A stretch of DNA of 21,767 bases from SYIM01 sp039800205. GTDB taxonomy: Bacteria; Pseudomonadota; Gammaproteobacteria; Burkholderiales; Burkholderiaceae_E. Of the stretch, positions 15,015-21,767 are shown piece by piece. The stretch covers positions 1 through 21,767 of the forward strand of contig JBDLRB010000196.1 of the NCBI GenBank assembly GCA_039800205.1, given 5' to 3'. The stretch's first letter is position 1; every line of letters begins with the position of its first letter. Position numbers and translations under genes: made by a program. The notes under the pieces were generated by a model. That model searched no databases, was not told the origin of the DNA, and was given only the letters and a program-made list of their open reading frames with translations.

Positions 15015-16375
15015 CGGACCTCCGTCTGATCGATCGCGCCGGCGAGCGAAAGCAGCAGGTCATCCCGTCCCGGCGCAGCGATCAGTTGCAGCGACCCCAC
15101 GGTGCCTTGAGATTGAAACGGGATGGCCCACGCCGGTGCACCGATGAAATTGGCCAGTGCGGTCAGGTCTGCCTGATCGGCGGGAGCCGATTGTCCGTGA
15201 GGGAAGCTCGGCCGGGTCGATGTTGGAAGGAGCAGCACGTCGATCTCCGAGAAGAGCGCCGGTACCGCGCGACGAAGTTCGGTCACCATCGAGGCCGCAC
15301 GCTCGAGGCGGGCGGGCGGCACGCTCAGCGGGTAACGCAGCATCGCGCTCAATTCCGCAGACAGACCGGGCAAGGGGTCGCCGATCGCCTGCCGCCACCA
15401 GGCCAGACCCTCTGCTTCGCAGAGGAGCAACCCGGCCCGCCGGGCCAGGCTGGGCTGCCAGTCGGGCCAGCTCAGCTGCGAGATCCGCGCACCCGCCCGG
15501 GACCACGCCTCGCTGACCGCCTCCAGACCGGCCAGAATCGCCGGGTCCACGGCGCAGCGCTCCGCTTCATTGATGCGCGCGATGCGAAGCCCAGCCCAGG
15601 TGCGTTGATCCGACCGCTTGCCCAACGGTGCCGTCGCTGGGCGATCAAGCATGATACGGGCGAAGACCGCCAGATCCGAGGCGGATCGGGCCAGCGGTCC
15701 TGGGCTGTCGAAGCCCGCATGGAGCGGGACAATGCCCGAGTTGAGCACGTCCTGCCCACTGGGCTTGAACCCGAACACACCGCAATAGGCCGCCGGGATG
15801 CGTACCGAACCCATCGTGTCGGTCCCGACCGCCATCGATACGAATCCCGCTGCCACGGCGGCTCCGCTGCCCCCGCTTGAGCCGCCTGGCGTGTGTCCCT
15901 CGAACAGGGGATTCATGCACCGGCCATAGACTGGGTTATCGGTCGTGGCGCCCAGCGCCGCTTCGTGCATGTTGAGCTTGCCGAGCAGAACAGTCCCGGC
16001 CCGACGAAGTCGGGCCGCGACCACCGCGTCCTCGGTCGGCACACGATGTCGAAAGGCTTCCGTGCCGGCGGTGCAGGGCAGGCCGGCCACATCGATGTTG
16101 TCCTTGAGGGCGATCGGCAGGCCATCGCAGGGGCCGAGCGGCCGACCCGAGCGCCAGCGCGCGCGGCTGGCCTGCGCGTCCTCAAGTGCCCGCTCACGGC
16201 TGATCGTGATGAAGCTGTGCAGCGCCGGATCCATCGAGGCGACGCGACCCAGACAGGCTTGCGCCAATTCAACGGGGTCCAGAGCGCCCGCGCGAAGCCG
16301 TGCATGCAAGCGTTCGATGCCGATCTGGGGATTCAGCGGATCGCTGTCCGAACCGGCTTGGGCGGTGAGGATCAT
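15011..16375 (-). CDS. Amidase signature family hydrolase
   Basis: This 454-residue cytoplasmic enzyme has the amidase signature catalytic triad. The lysine is Lys91 in PIALKDNIDVAG (87-98), the cis-serine lies in the glycine-serine run HTPGGSSGGSGAAVA (161-175), and the nucleophile is Ser190 in GTDTMGSVRIPAAYCG (184-199; the family often has DTGGS, here DTMGS). The family hydrolyses amides, including half-amides and aryl amides; the substrate cannot be fixed from sequence. GatA of tRNA amidation is unlikely because no gatB/gatC is present and the neighbours are catabolic. It starts 15 bases after the CoA ligase gene with a weak ribosome-binding site and overlaps the GAF gene. In context it may release ammonia from a half-amide made by the deacetylase-fold hydrolase. 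Confidence 0.88.
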   Translation of the reverse strand: MILTAQAGSDSDPLNPQIGIERLHARLRAGALDPVELAQACLGRVASMDPALHSFITISRERALEDAQASRARWRSGRPLGPCDGLPIALKDNIDVAGLPCTAGTEAFRHRVPTEDAVVAARLRRAGTVLLGKLNMHEAALGATTDNPVYGRCMNPLFEGHTPGGSSGGSGAAVAAGFVSMAVGTDTMGSVRIPAAYCGVFGFKPSGQDVLNSGIVPLHAGFDSPGPLARSASDLAVFARIMLDRPATAPLGKRSDQRTWAGLRIARINEAERCAVDPAILAGLEAVSEAWSRAGARISQLSWPDWQPSLARRAGLLLCEAEGLAWWRQAIGDPLPGLSAELSAMLRYPLSVPPARLERAASMVTELRRAVPALFSEIDVLLLPTSTRPSFPHGQSAPADQADLTALANFIGAPAWAIPFQSQGTVGSLQLIAAPGRDDLLLSLAGAIDQTEVR

Positions 16376-16390
16376 GGGGGTCCGATCGGC

Positions 16391-17791
16391 TCAGGCGCTG
16401 CGCCGATCGATCAGGCGAATCGGCTTCTGGCGCGATTCCACACCGGTTCGGTCGGCGAGTGCACCGGGGGCCACCAGACGAACCAGCAGGTCGACACCGA
16501 GTCTCGAGCGGAGCAGGCTCTGCCACGATTCGGCCCGTGCGGCGTCCGCGACGATGCCCGCCCGCAGTTCAGCCCATACGGTCATTTCGTCGCGCCCGGA
16601 CTCGCGGGTCAGTTCGCACAGGAATTCACCCGCATAGTCGCTGCGCTCAGCGGCCAGCAGCGAGCCGACGGCCGAGGGGTAGACGTTGATCCCACGCAGT
16701 TTGACCATGTTGTCGCTGCGGCCACGAAAACCGAGAATGCGCGTGAAGGGCAGGTCGAGCGCTGACCGGCCGGGCATGGTTTCGGTCAGATCGTGCGTGT
16801 TGAATCGGATGATCGGAAAGATGTCATCCTTGAAGAGGCAGGTGCAGACCATATCGCCGGGCTCGCCCTCCGCAACGGGCGCGCCGGTCTCTGAATGGAT
16901 CAGCTCCAGGTAGTGGGCGTCTTCCATCACGTACATCCCGTCCTGATCGGGGCCCTCGCCGGCGATCAGTCCAGTATCTCCAACGCCGTACCAATCGTAA
17001 ACGGCGCAGCCGCCCCAGGCTTCACTGATGACCTCACGGCCCTCGGGCCCGAGATGGCCGGACACCATCCGCAACCGGATGTCGCGCCCCGGCTCCAGGC
17101 CCTGTTCGCGGGCGACCTCGGCCAGTCGACGAAGGAAGTCGCCGAAGCCGACCAGCACGGTCGCACCCAGGTCGCGCATCAGCGCGACCTGCTGAGCGGA
17201 TCGGGTTTCGGCACCGGTCCCGGCGCTGAGCAGCCGTGCGCCCATCCAGTGGGAGACGGTTTCGCGGACGTAATGACCGCCGTTGACCATCCCGAAGCCG
17301 TAGACGGAGTGAACGACGTCGTCGCTGGTCATGCCCTGCAACGCATAGACGCGGGCGAGCAGTGCGTTCTGGACTTCGCGACTGAAGGGACCGTACAGCA
17401 GGGGCTGCGGCCGGCCCGTTGTGCCGCTCGTCGTCTGAATGATGATCTGCGGCCGTCGGCCCTCCGCGTGTACCTGCTGACCATCAAAATCACCCAGTGG
17501 CGGGCATCGCTCGACGGACGCCATCAGGTCGCTCTTGGAATACGTCGGCAGGCGAGCGATGTCGTCCAGGCTCCGGATGTCACCCGGCTCGATCCCCCGT
17601 TCGCCCCACAGCCTTTGGTAGAAGGGCACCTGCCAGGCGAAGTCGAGGACCGTGCGAAAGCGCGACTCCTGCAGCGCGCGCAACTCGTCGCGGCTCATTG
17701 CCTTGAATCGGGAGAGAAACGCATCGCCCATGGGGTATTCGCGGCGGATCCGCGGAAAGTCGGCGGCTTCGTGATAGGACAACAGCTTCAT
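16391..17791 (-). CDS. AMP-forming acyl-CoA ligase of the phenylacetate-CoA ligase (PaaK) type
   Basis: The 466-residue enzyme belongs to the ANL adenylate-forming superfamily, PaaK branch, which activates a carboxylate with ATP and CoA via an acyl-adenylate. The P-loop is QTTSGTTGRPQP (119-130). It is followed by VYGFGMVNGGHYVRETVSHW, the adenine-side YDWYGVGDTGLIAGE motif, the hinge segment ILGFRGRSDNMVKLRGINVYP and a C-terminal RQKPIRLIDR ending. The last Lys corresponds in position to the lysine that catalyses adenylation. Length is normal (about 430-470). The ATG overlaps the upstream MmgE/PrpD stop by four bases. The presence of both a ligase and a CoA-transferase in the operon implies two carboxylates are activated, or two routes to one CoA ester. 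Substrate: an aryl or small acyl acid, unresolved. Confidence 0.87.
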   Translation of the reverse strand: MKLLSYHEAADFPRIRREYPMGDAFLSRFKAMSRDELRALQESRFRTVLDFAWQVPFYQRLWGERGIEPGDIRSLDDIARLPTYSKSDLMASVERCPPLGDFDGQQVHAEGRRPQIIIQTTSGTTGRPQPLLYGPFSREVQNALLARVYALQGMTSDDVVHSVYGFGMVNGGHYVRETVSHWMGARLLSAGTGAETRSAQQVALMRDLGATVLVGFGDFLRRLAEVAREQGLEPGRDIRLRMVSGHLGPEGREVISEAWGGCAVYDWYGVGDTGLIAGEGPDQDGMYVMEDAHYLELIHSETGAPVAEGEPGDMVCTCLFKDDIFPIIRFNTHDLTETMPGRSALDLPFTRILGFRGRSDNMVKLRGINVYPSAVGSLLAAERSDYAGEFLCELTRESGRDEMTVWAELRAGIVADAARAESWQSLLRSRLGVDLLVRLVAPGALADRTGVESRQKPIRLIDRRSA

Positions 17792-19191
17792 TGGGCTTTG
17801 CTCGTCAGGGGACTGAATGTTGTACAGAGCGTGCGCCAGTCGTCATCGGCCCGCGCATCGAGACAGGCTGTGACCGCTGCATGGGCTCGCGTTGGTGATT
17901 GGCCCGCATGCTCCAGCAAGCCCTTCGCCTTGTCGACAATTGCAGCGCGGTCCAGGGGCCGCTCCGGATCGCCGAGCGCATCGTTGTAGGCGTGGTGCAG
18001 CTGCCGCCCATCGTTGAGCTCGATTCGCAGGGCGGCGCCAAAGCGCGCAGGATAGGCCGCCGTCAACGCTGGATCCTCGCGCAGCACCACTCGCGCGCGC
18101 AGCGCCGCAATTGAGTCGGTGTCCGCGCCGGGCAGGTCGAAGTCGTCCAGGGTGGGGCGACCTTTCAGCAGGCAGACCGCGCTCGCATGTTGCAGACTGA
18201 ACTTGGCCTGAACAGGCGTGAGCGGTGTCATGCGGTCGCAGACCTGCACGGCATCGCGGTAGCTGGAGACCTCGATCGAGCGAATGGCGGCGGGGTCGCC
18301 CATCGCCTCGCGCAGCGCGAGTGCGCAATCGATGACCGCATGGGTGTGACGGCAGGCCGGCCAGGGCTTGAAGCTGGTCTCGTGGATCAACCAGCCCGAT
18401 TGCGGCGATTCGCAGAGTCGCTCGGGCCGTCCATCCGGACACATGGCCTTGAAAAATCCGAGCGGGCCCTCGAGGATCTCATGGGCCCCACTGAAACCCA
18501 CCTGCGCAAGCAGCGCAGCGAGCAGACCCGACTGAGCGGCCCGTCCGTTATGCAGTTGCTTGCTCATGGTGTCTTCGAGCCGGCACTGCCACAGACCGCT
18601 CGCCTGCGTACCGGCATTACCCAGGGCATCGGCGAGTTCGTCGTCGTTCAGGCCGAGCAGCGATCCGGCGGCCGCGGCGGCACCAAACACCCCGCAGGTG
18701 GCCGTGTTGTGGAAGTAGCGGTAGTGCGTGGGGCCGACGCAGCGCCCGATCCGGATCATCGCTTCGAAACCGCGAACGATTGCATCGAGCACCGGGCCTG
18801 TACGGGCCGCCAGGTGTTGACCGAGGGCCCAGGCCACCGGGACCACCACCGGGCCGGGATGGACGATCGCTGCGCGATGGAAGTCGTCCATTTCGAGCAC
18901 GTTGCCGAGCGCGCCATCGACCAGAACCGCGTCCCGTAGCTCCAGCGACGCGCCCAGAAGCGTCATGATCGTGCCGGGCGTGAGCGAAGGGGCGAAGCGC
19001 TTGAGCGCGAGGCCAGGCGGCGTGATCGAGCCCGCCGCCGCGCAGCCGATCCAGTCGATCAGGTGGAGCGCTGCCCGCGATCGGTCGGCGTCGGTGACCG
19101 GACGACGCAGCAACTGGATCAGGTCCAGCGTTCGATCGTTCGAGCCAGGCACCGGAACGGAGCCCGGGGTCGATGTCTCGGCCTGTCTCAT
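17788..19191 (-). CDS. MmgE/PrpD family protein
   Basis: From the ATG at 19191 this is a 467-residue MmgE/PrpD fold protein. Signatures are LHLIDWIGCAAAG (43-55), VLEMDDFHRAAIVHPGPVVV (98-117; the DD-x-H and HPG active-site elements), LEDTMSKQLHNGRAAQSGL and SFKPWPACRHTHAVID. Known members include 2-methylcitrate dehydratase (PrpD), cis-aconitate decarboxylase and iminodisuccinate epimerase, so it handles small di- or tricarboxylic acids. PrpD itself is unlikely, since no prpB/prpC is present. The frame continues upstream, but the ATG at 19191 has GAGGAGGG at the right distance and lies one base beyond the CoA-transferase stop. It overlaps the CoA ligase gene by four bases. Dehydration, decarboxylation or epimerisation of a CoA-pathway acid are all possible. 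Confidence 0.87.
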   Translation of the reverse strand: MRQAETSTPGSVPVPGSNDRTLDLIQLLRRPVTDADRSRAALHLIDWIGCAAAGSITPPGLALKRFAPSLTPGTIMTLLGASLELRDAVLVDGALGNVLEMDDFHRAAIVHPGPVVVPVAWALGQHLAARTGPVLDAIVRGFEAMIRIGRCVGPTHYRYFHNTATCGVFGAAAAAGSLLGLNDDELADALGNAGTQASGLWQCRLEDTMSKQLHNGRAAQSGLLAALLAQVGFSGAHEILEGPLGFFKAMCPDGRPERLCESPQSGWLIHETSFKPWPACRHTHAVIDCALALREAMGDPAAIRSIEVSSYRDAVQVCDRMTPLTPVQAKFSLQHASAVCLLKGRPTLDDFDLPGADTDSIAALRARVVLREDPALTAAYPARFGAALRIELNDGRQLHHAYNDALGDPERPLDRAAIVDKAKGLLEHAGQSPTRAHAAVTACLDARADDDWRTLCTTFSPLTSKAQ

Positions 19192-19192
19192 G

Positions 19193-20344
19193 TCAGCCCT
19201 CCTCGCCCATGGGGCGCATCGCGTGGAGATGACCGATTTCGGCCAGCACGGTCCCGGTGTGCTCCCCAAGCGCAGGCAGCCGGGTATCAATCCGGGCGGG
19301 CTCTTCCTGGAAGCGTATCGGGTTTCCGATGTGCAGGTTGCCCTCGTCGTCCCGGATCAACATGCCTCGTGCCGAGACCTGAGGATGCTTGAACGCCTCG
19401 TGCAGCTCGAGCACGGGGGCCAGACAAACGTCCTTGTCCTGTGCCCATTCCGTCCACGCGTCGCGGCTGCGCGTCTGGAACGTCGTACGCAGAAAGGCCT
19501 TGACCGGATCATGTGCGGGTCCTGGGGCCTGCATCGCGATGGCAATCAGGTCGGGGCGCTCGAACAGGTTCAACAGATTGCGAATGAACTTGGGCTCGAC
19601 ACCGGCCAGCACGATGTGACGCGTGTCGGCCGTTGGATAGATGTTGTAGAAGGAATGCCCACCCCAGGAACGTTCATCACGAACCCGCGGAGAGCGATCC
19701 TCGGCAAAGACGGGCCCCGTGGCATTCGGTAGCCATGACATCGTTGTGTCATGCATCGATATGTCGAGGTAATCCCCGAGCCCCGTCGTGTGTCGACGCA
19801 GCAACGCCATCAGAATGCCCGATAAGGCCATCATCGATCCCGTGATGTCCGCCACGGGCATGTGCGGATGGGTTGGCAGGCCATCCTGGCCGAGGTTCAG
19901 TGAAACGACGCCAGCGTAGGCTTCCATGCCGATATCGTGGGCGGGCCGCAGGCTCAGGGGGCCGAATTGCCCGAACGCGGCAATGGAGGCGTACACGATT
20001 CGAGGGTTTCGCGACCGAACCGTTTCGTAGTCGATGCCCAGCCGCTTCATCACCCCGGGTCGGAAGGCCTCGAGCATCACGTCGGCCGTTTCCGCGAGCG
20101 CGAGCAGGGCGGCTCGGCCTGCGTCGGATTTCAGGTCGAGCACCACGCTTTTCTTGCCGCGACCGATGTTGCGCCACCAGACGCTCTGGCCGCCCGCCCG
20201 GTAGCCGAGATGCCGGGTGGGCTCGCCTTCGCCCGGGGGCTCGATCTTGATGATCTCAGCACCGTGATCGGCCATCATGGTCGTCAGATGCGGGCCCGGC
20301 AGAAACAGTGACAGATCCAGTACGCGGATGCCTTCCAGCTTCAT
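19193..20344 (-). CDS. Class III CoA-transferase (CaiB/BaiF family)
   Basis: The 383-residue enzyme moves CoA between carboxylic acids (formyl-CoA transferase, CaiB and related). N-terminal motifs are LEGIRVLDLSLFLPGP (3-18), MMADHGAEIIKIEPPGEGEP (23-42) and GKKSVVLDLKSDAGR (63-77). The catalytic Asp is most likely Asp137 in RPAHDIGMEAYAG (133-145), preceded by ASIAAFGQFGP. The C-terminus has HPQVSARGM and GNPIRF, also usual. The open frame extends upstream, but the ATG at 20344 has GGAG eight bases before it and starts the family N-terminus MKLEGIRVLDLS. It is the first gene of the six-gene operon and is divergent from gntR, with a strong-looking promoter at 20497-20469 overlapped by a palindrome. 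Donor and acceptor acids are unknown. Confidence 0.92.
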   Translation of the reverse strand: MKLEGIRVLDLSLFLPGPHLTTMMADHGAEIIKIEPPGEGEPTRHLGYRAGGQSVWWRNIGRGKKSVVLDLKSDAGRAALLALAETADVMLEAFRPGVMKRLGIDYETVRSRNPRIVYASIAAFGQFGPLSLRPAHDIGMEAYAGVVSLNLGQDGLPTHPHMPVADITGSMMALSGILMALLRRHTTGLGDYLDISMHDTTMSWLPNATGPVFAEDRSPRVRDERSWGGHSFYNIYPTADTRHIVLAGVEPKFIRNLLNLFERPDLIAIAMQAPGPAHDPVKAFLRTTFQTRSRDAWTEWAQDKDVCLAPVLELHEAFKHPQVSARGMLIRDDEGNLHIGNPIRFQEEPARIDTRLPALGEHTGTVLAEIGHLHAMRPMGEEG

Positions 20345-20455
20345 CAGTTCGACTCCAGGGATCGATCGCGCTTGTGCGACGATGGGCTTCGACGGTACAG
20401 TCGCGCCAGCCGGGCCGCCGCGTCGGTGTGATCCAGGAAACGTTTCAGCAGTTCT

Positions 20456-20469
20456 TTTGTCCGGACAAA
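20456..20469. promoter_or_regulatory. Palindromic operator TTTGTCCGGACAAA, copy 1
   Basis: This is a perfect 14-base palindrome between the CoA-transferase gene and gntR. Its core TTGTCCGGACAA recurs at 21300-21311. It sits at the predicted transcription start of the CoA-transferase operon, touching the -10 box, where a bound repressor would block initiation. A palindrome of this size next to a GntR gene fits the dimeric HTH binding mode of GntR/HutC proteins. Binding is inferred. Confidence 0.75.
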
Positions 20470-20497
20470 TTGTGGGAGCAAAGCAAAAGACTGTCAA
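20469..20497 (-). promoter_or_regulatory. Predicted promoter of the CoA-transferase operon
   Basis: On the minus strand, TTGACA (20497-20492, perfect -35) is followed after 17 bases by CACAAT (20474-20469, four of six matches to -10). The start would fall near 20462, inside the palindrome, and leave a leader of about 118 bases before the ATG at 20344. The -35 box lies within the first codons of the divergent gntR if that gene starts at 20472. Confidence 0.6.
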
Positions 20498-21296
20498 ACG
20501 GCCGCCCGAGGGAGGCCGACGCTACGTCGAGGTTGCACAGCACCTGGTCGGCGCGATCGTCAGCGGCCAGTATCCCGTGGGGTCGGTGCTGCCGAACGAG
20601 CTTGCCCTGTGCGCGCAGTTTGGCGTCAGCCGGTTCACCGTCCGTGAGGCGCTCCGGCGCTTAGTCTCCGAGGGCCTGGTCACCCGGCGGCCTCGGGTCG
20701 GGACGGTCGTGATCGCCCGTCATCCGCATGCGCCGTATCACCAGTCGCTCGAGTCGATCGACGATCTGTTGCAGTACTCGGTGGGCACCCGGCTCGAAGT
20801 CATCGAGCAGGGTGAGTACACCCACCGGGCGCGTGCCCGCTTTGCCCTGCCGATTCCACCGGGGCAGACCTGGCCGGTCGCCCGGGCGATCCGTTACTTG
20901 TCGGGGGAGACCCGACCGGTGTGTGTGACGCGTGTCTATCTGAATCCGGGGCTCAAGGACTTGCCCTCGAAACTGGGGCGATTTCCCGAGCCCATCTACA
21001 AGATGATCGAGCAGATCTACGGTCTTCAGGTTGGGCGGGTTGAGCAGAATGTGACCGCTGCCGCCCTCGGTCGCGAAGATGCCGAGCGTCTTCAGGTGCG
21101 CAAGGGCTTTCCGGCGCTACGCATCGTGCGGGCCTATTTCGCCACGGACGGCAGCCTGATTGAGGTGTCCGAAAGCCTGCATCCTGCGGATCGGTTCTCC
21201 TACGCGATGACGATTCGTCGCGACGCGGGATTGATCGAAGGGACGGATCGGGCCCTGCCGGTGACCGAAGCCCGGTGTGAAGAGGCGCCGAATTAG
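20472..21296 (+). CDS. GntR-family regulator, HutC/FadR-like with UTRA domain
   Basis: This regulator has 274 residues from the GTG at 20472. The N-terminal winged HTH spans about 16-80, with GGRRYVEVAQHLVGAIVSGQ, then VLPNELALCAQFGVSRFTVR and EALRRLVSEGLVTRRPRVGT. The C-terminal UTRA domain (about 95-245) is the HutC-type ligand-binding fold, with VARAIRYLSGETRPVCVTRV and FATDGSLIEVSESLHPADRF as typical strands. The start is uncertain: TTG at 20457 and ATG at 20382 are also in frame, and none has a clear ribosome-binding site. The chosen GTG lies two bases after palindrome copy 1. The gene sits between the catabolic operon and a TRAP gene, and both have a copy of the palindrome. I infer it represses both and is released by the pathway substrate or its CoA ester. 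Confidence 0.88.
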   Translation: MGAKQKTVKRPPEGGRRYVEVAQHLVGAIVSGQYPVGSVLPNELALCAQFGVSRFTVREALRRLVSEGLVTRRPRVGTVVIARHPHAPYHQSLESIDDLLQYSVGTRLEVIEQGEYTHRARARFALPIPPGQTWPVARAIRYLSGETRPVCVTRVYLNPGLKDLPSKLGRFPEPIYKMIEQIYGLQVGRVEQNVTAAALGREDAERLQVRKGFPALRIVRAYFATDGSLIEVSESLHPADRFSYAMTIRRDAGLIEGTDRALPVTEARCEEAPN

Positions 21297-21299
21297 GGT

Positions 21300-21311
21300 T
21301 TGTCCGGACAA
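21300..21311. promoter_or_regulatory. Palindromic operator TTGTCCGGACAA, copy 2
   Basis: This perfect 12-base palindrome lies four bases after the gntR stop codon and five bases before the -35 box predicted for the second TRAP binding-protein gene. It is identical to the core of the copy at 20457-20468. Twelve identical palindromic bases, twice in under 900 bases and both in promoter regions, is strong evidence for a shared regulator. Confidence 0.75.
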
Positions 21312-21315
21312 TTGA

Positions 21316-21345
21316 TTGACCGCAGGCCGAGTGGTCTGCTAGCCT
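21316..21345 (+). promoter_or_regulatory. Predicted promoter of the second TRAP operon
   Basis: TTGACC (21316-21321, five of six to -35) is followed after 18 bases by TAGCCT (21340-21345), preceded by TG at 21337-21338, as in an extended -10. The start would fall near 21352, giving a leader of about 44 bases before the ATG at 21396. The -10 itself is weak. Confidence 0.45.
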
Positions 21346-21395
21346 CGGACGATCCGATTCACGGATGCCCTGATCCTCAAAACTCCGGAGACTCT

Positions 21396-21767
21396 ATGAA
21401 ACGCATTGCATCGCTGATGGTGGGCCTTGCCTCGCTGGTGGCTGCGCAGGCCGCCACGGCACAGGTCCGTATCGACGTCTCGCTCCCCTGGGGGCCGAGC
21501 GAATTCCACACCACCAACGCCCAGGATTTTGCCAAACGCGTCGCGGATGCCACAGCGGGTCGTGTCCAGATGACGGTGCATGCGGGCGGTTCGCTGGGCA
21601 TCAAAGCCAACGAGACCGTCCGTGCGATCGAGGATGGCACCGCGACCATGGCCGAGTTTGCAGGTTTCCAGAACGTGGGCGAGGTGCCGCTTCTGGGCAT
21701 CGAGAGCCTGCCCTTTCTGGTGGATGACTATGCCCAGCTGAAGGTCATGCATAGCTTTGTGCGTCCG
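21396..21767 (+). CDS. dctP: TRAP transporter substrate-binding protein DctP, second copy (runs off right edge)
   Basis: The first 124 codons are present and open to the window edge. Residues 1-23 form a signal peptide (KRIASL, hydrophobic core, then AATAQ) and the mature part starts VRIDVSLPWGPSEFHTTNAQDF. The sections AKRVADATAGRVQMTVHAGGSLG, KANETVRAIEDGTATMAEF and GIESLPFLVDDY (as aligned pieces) match the DctP fold, where the aromatic PW-GP opening is common among organic-acid binders. GGAG at 21387-21390 is five bases before the ATG. It is a different protein from the dctP at 580-1578. Palindrome copy 2 and the promoter upstream place it under likely GntR control, making it the uptake arm of the 13414-20344 catabolic operon. 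The permease genes should follow outside the window. Confidence 0.88.
   Translation, partial: MKRIASLMVGLASLVAAQAATAQVRIDVSLPWGPSEFHTTNAQDFAKRVADATAGRVQMTVHAGGSLGIKANETVRAIEDGTATMAEFAGFQNVGEVPLLGIESLPFLVDDYAQLKVMHSFVRP

Noticed and set aside
15011..16375. gatA, the glutamyl-tRNA amidotransferase subunit
   Set aside because: No gatB or gatC adjacent, and it is embedded in a catabolic operon.
1..21767. CRISPR arrays, insertion sequences, tRNA or rRNA genes
   Set aside because: No regularly spaced repeats, transposase motifs, terminal inverted repeats or tRNA-like cloverleaf sequences were noticed on reading both strands.

Overview
The window is GC-rich, gene-dense bacterial chromosome with very short intergenic gaps; none reaches 300 bases. 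TRAP transporters, a chain of CoA-linked catabolic enzymes, LysR and GntR regulators and a purple-bacterial type chlorophyllide reductase (BciA) suggest Pseudomonadota, most likely a betaproteobacterium (Burkholderiales-like) able to make bacteriochlorophyll. The lineage is an inference. No rRNA, tRNA, CRISPR array, insertion sequence or phage gene was seen.

Layout. (1) 1-1578, minus strand: end of a TRAP transporter operon, binding protein (dctP), small permease (dctQ) and the first codons of the large permease (dctM). (2) 1686-2687, plus: bciA, 8-vinyl reductase of (bacterio)chlorophyll synthesis, standing alone. It converges on a PmtA-like methyltransferase (2737-3315, minus), with a GC-rich hairpin between. 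(3) 3502-6784, minus: a URC-type uracil degradation operon (urc1, urc4 and upp), with a divergent LysR regulator (6912-7850). A repeated motif in the shared promoter region is a candidate operator. (4) 7837-11470, plus: a patatin-like phospholipase gene broken by an internal deletion and frameshift, a divergent NAD-dependent DNA ligase, and a protein resembling the cyanobactin peptide prenyltransferases (LynF/TruF/PatF). (5) 11546-13385: an exported metallophosphoesterase (minus) and a divergent Asp/Glu racemase-superfamily protein that lacks both usual catalytic cysteines. (6) 13414-20344, minus: a six-gene, tightly coupled catabolic operon of class III CoA-transferase, MmgE/PrpD-like protein, PaaK-like CoA ligase, amidase, GAF protein and PuuE/imidase-like polysaccharide deacetylase. 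(7) 20472-21296, plus: a GntR/UTRA regulator, then the start of a second TRAP binding-protein gene running off the right edge.

The right-hand third looks like one regulon. The palindrome TTGTCCGGACAA occurs twice, once over the promoter between the CoA-transferase operon and gntR and once just upstream of a promoter-like sequence ahead of the second TRAP gene. I infer that the GntR protein represses uptake (TRAP) and breakdown (operon) of one organic acid or cyclic imide/amide. The enzyme set suggests ring opening by the deacetylase-fold hydrolase, half-amide hydrolysis by the amidase, and CoA activation.

The most unusual items are the PatF-like protein outside a cyanobactin cluster, the duplicated GntR palindrome tying two transcription units together, and the URC cluster with its LysR promoter repeats.
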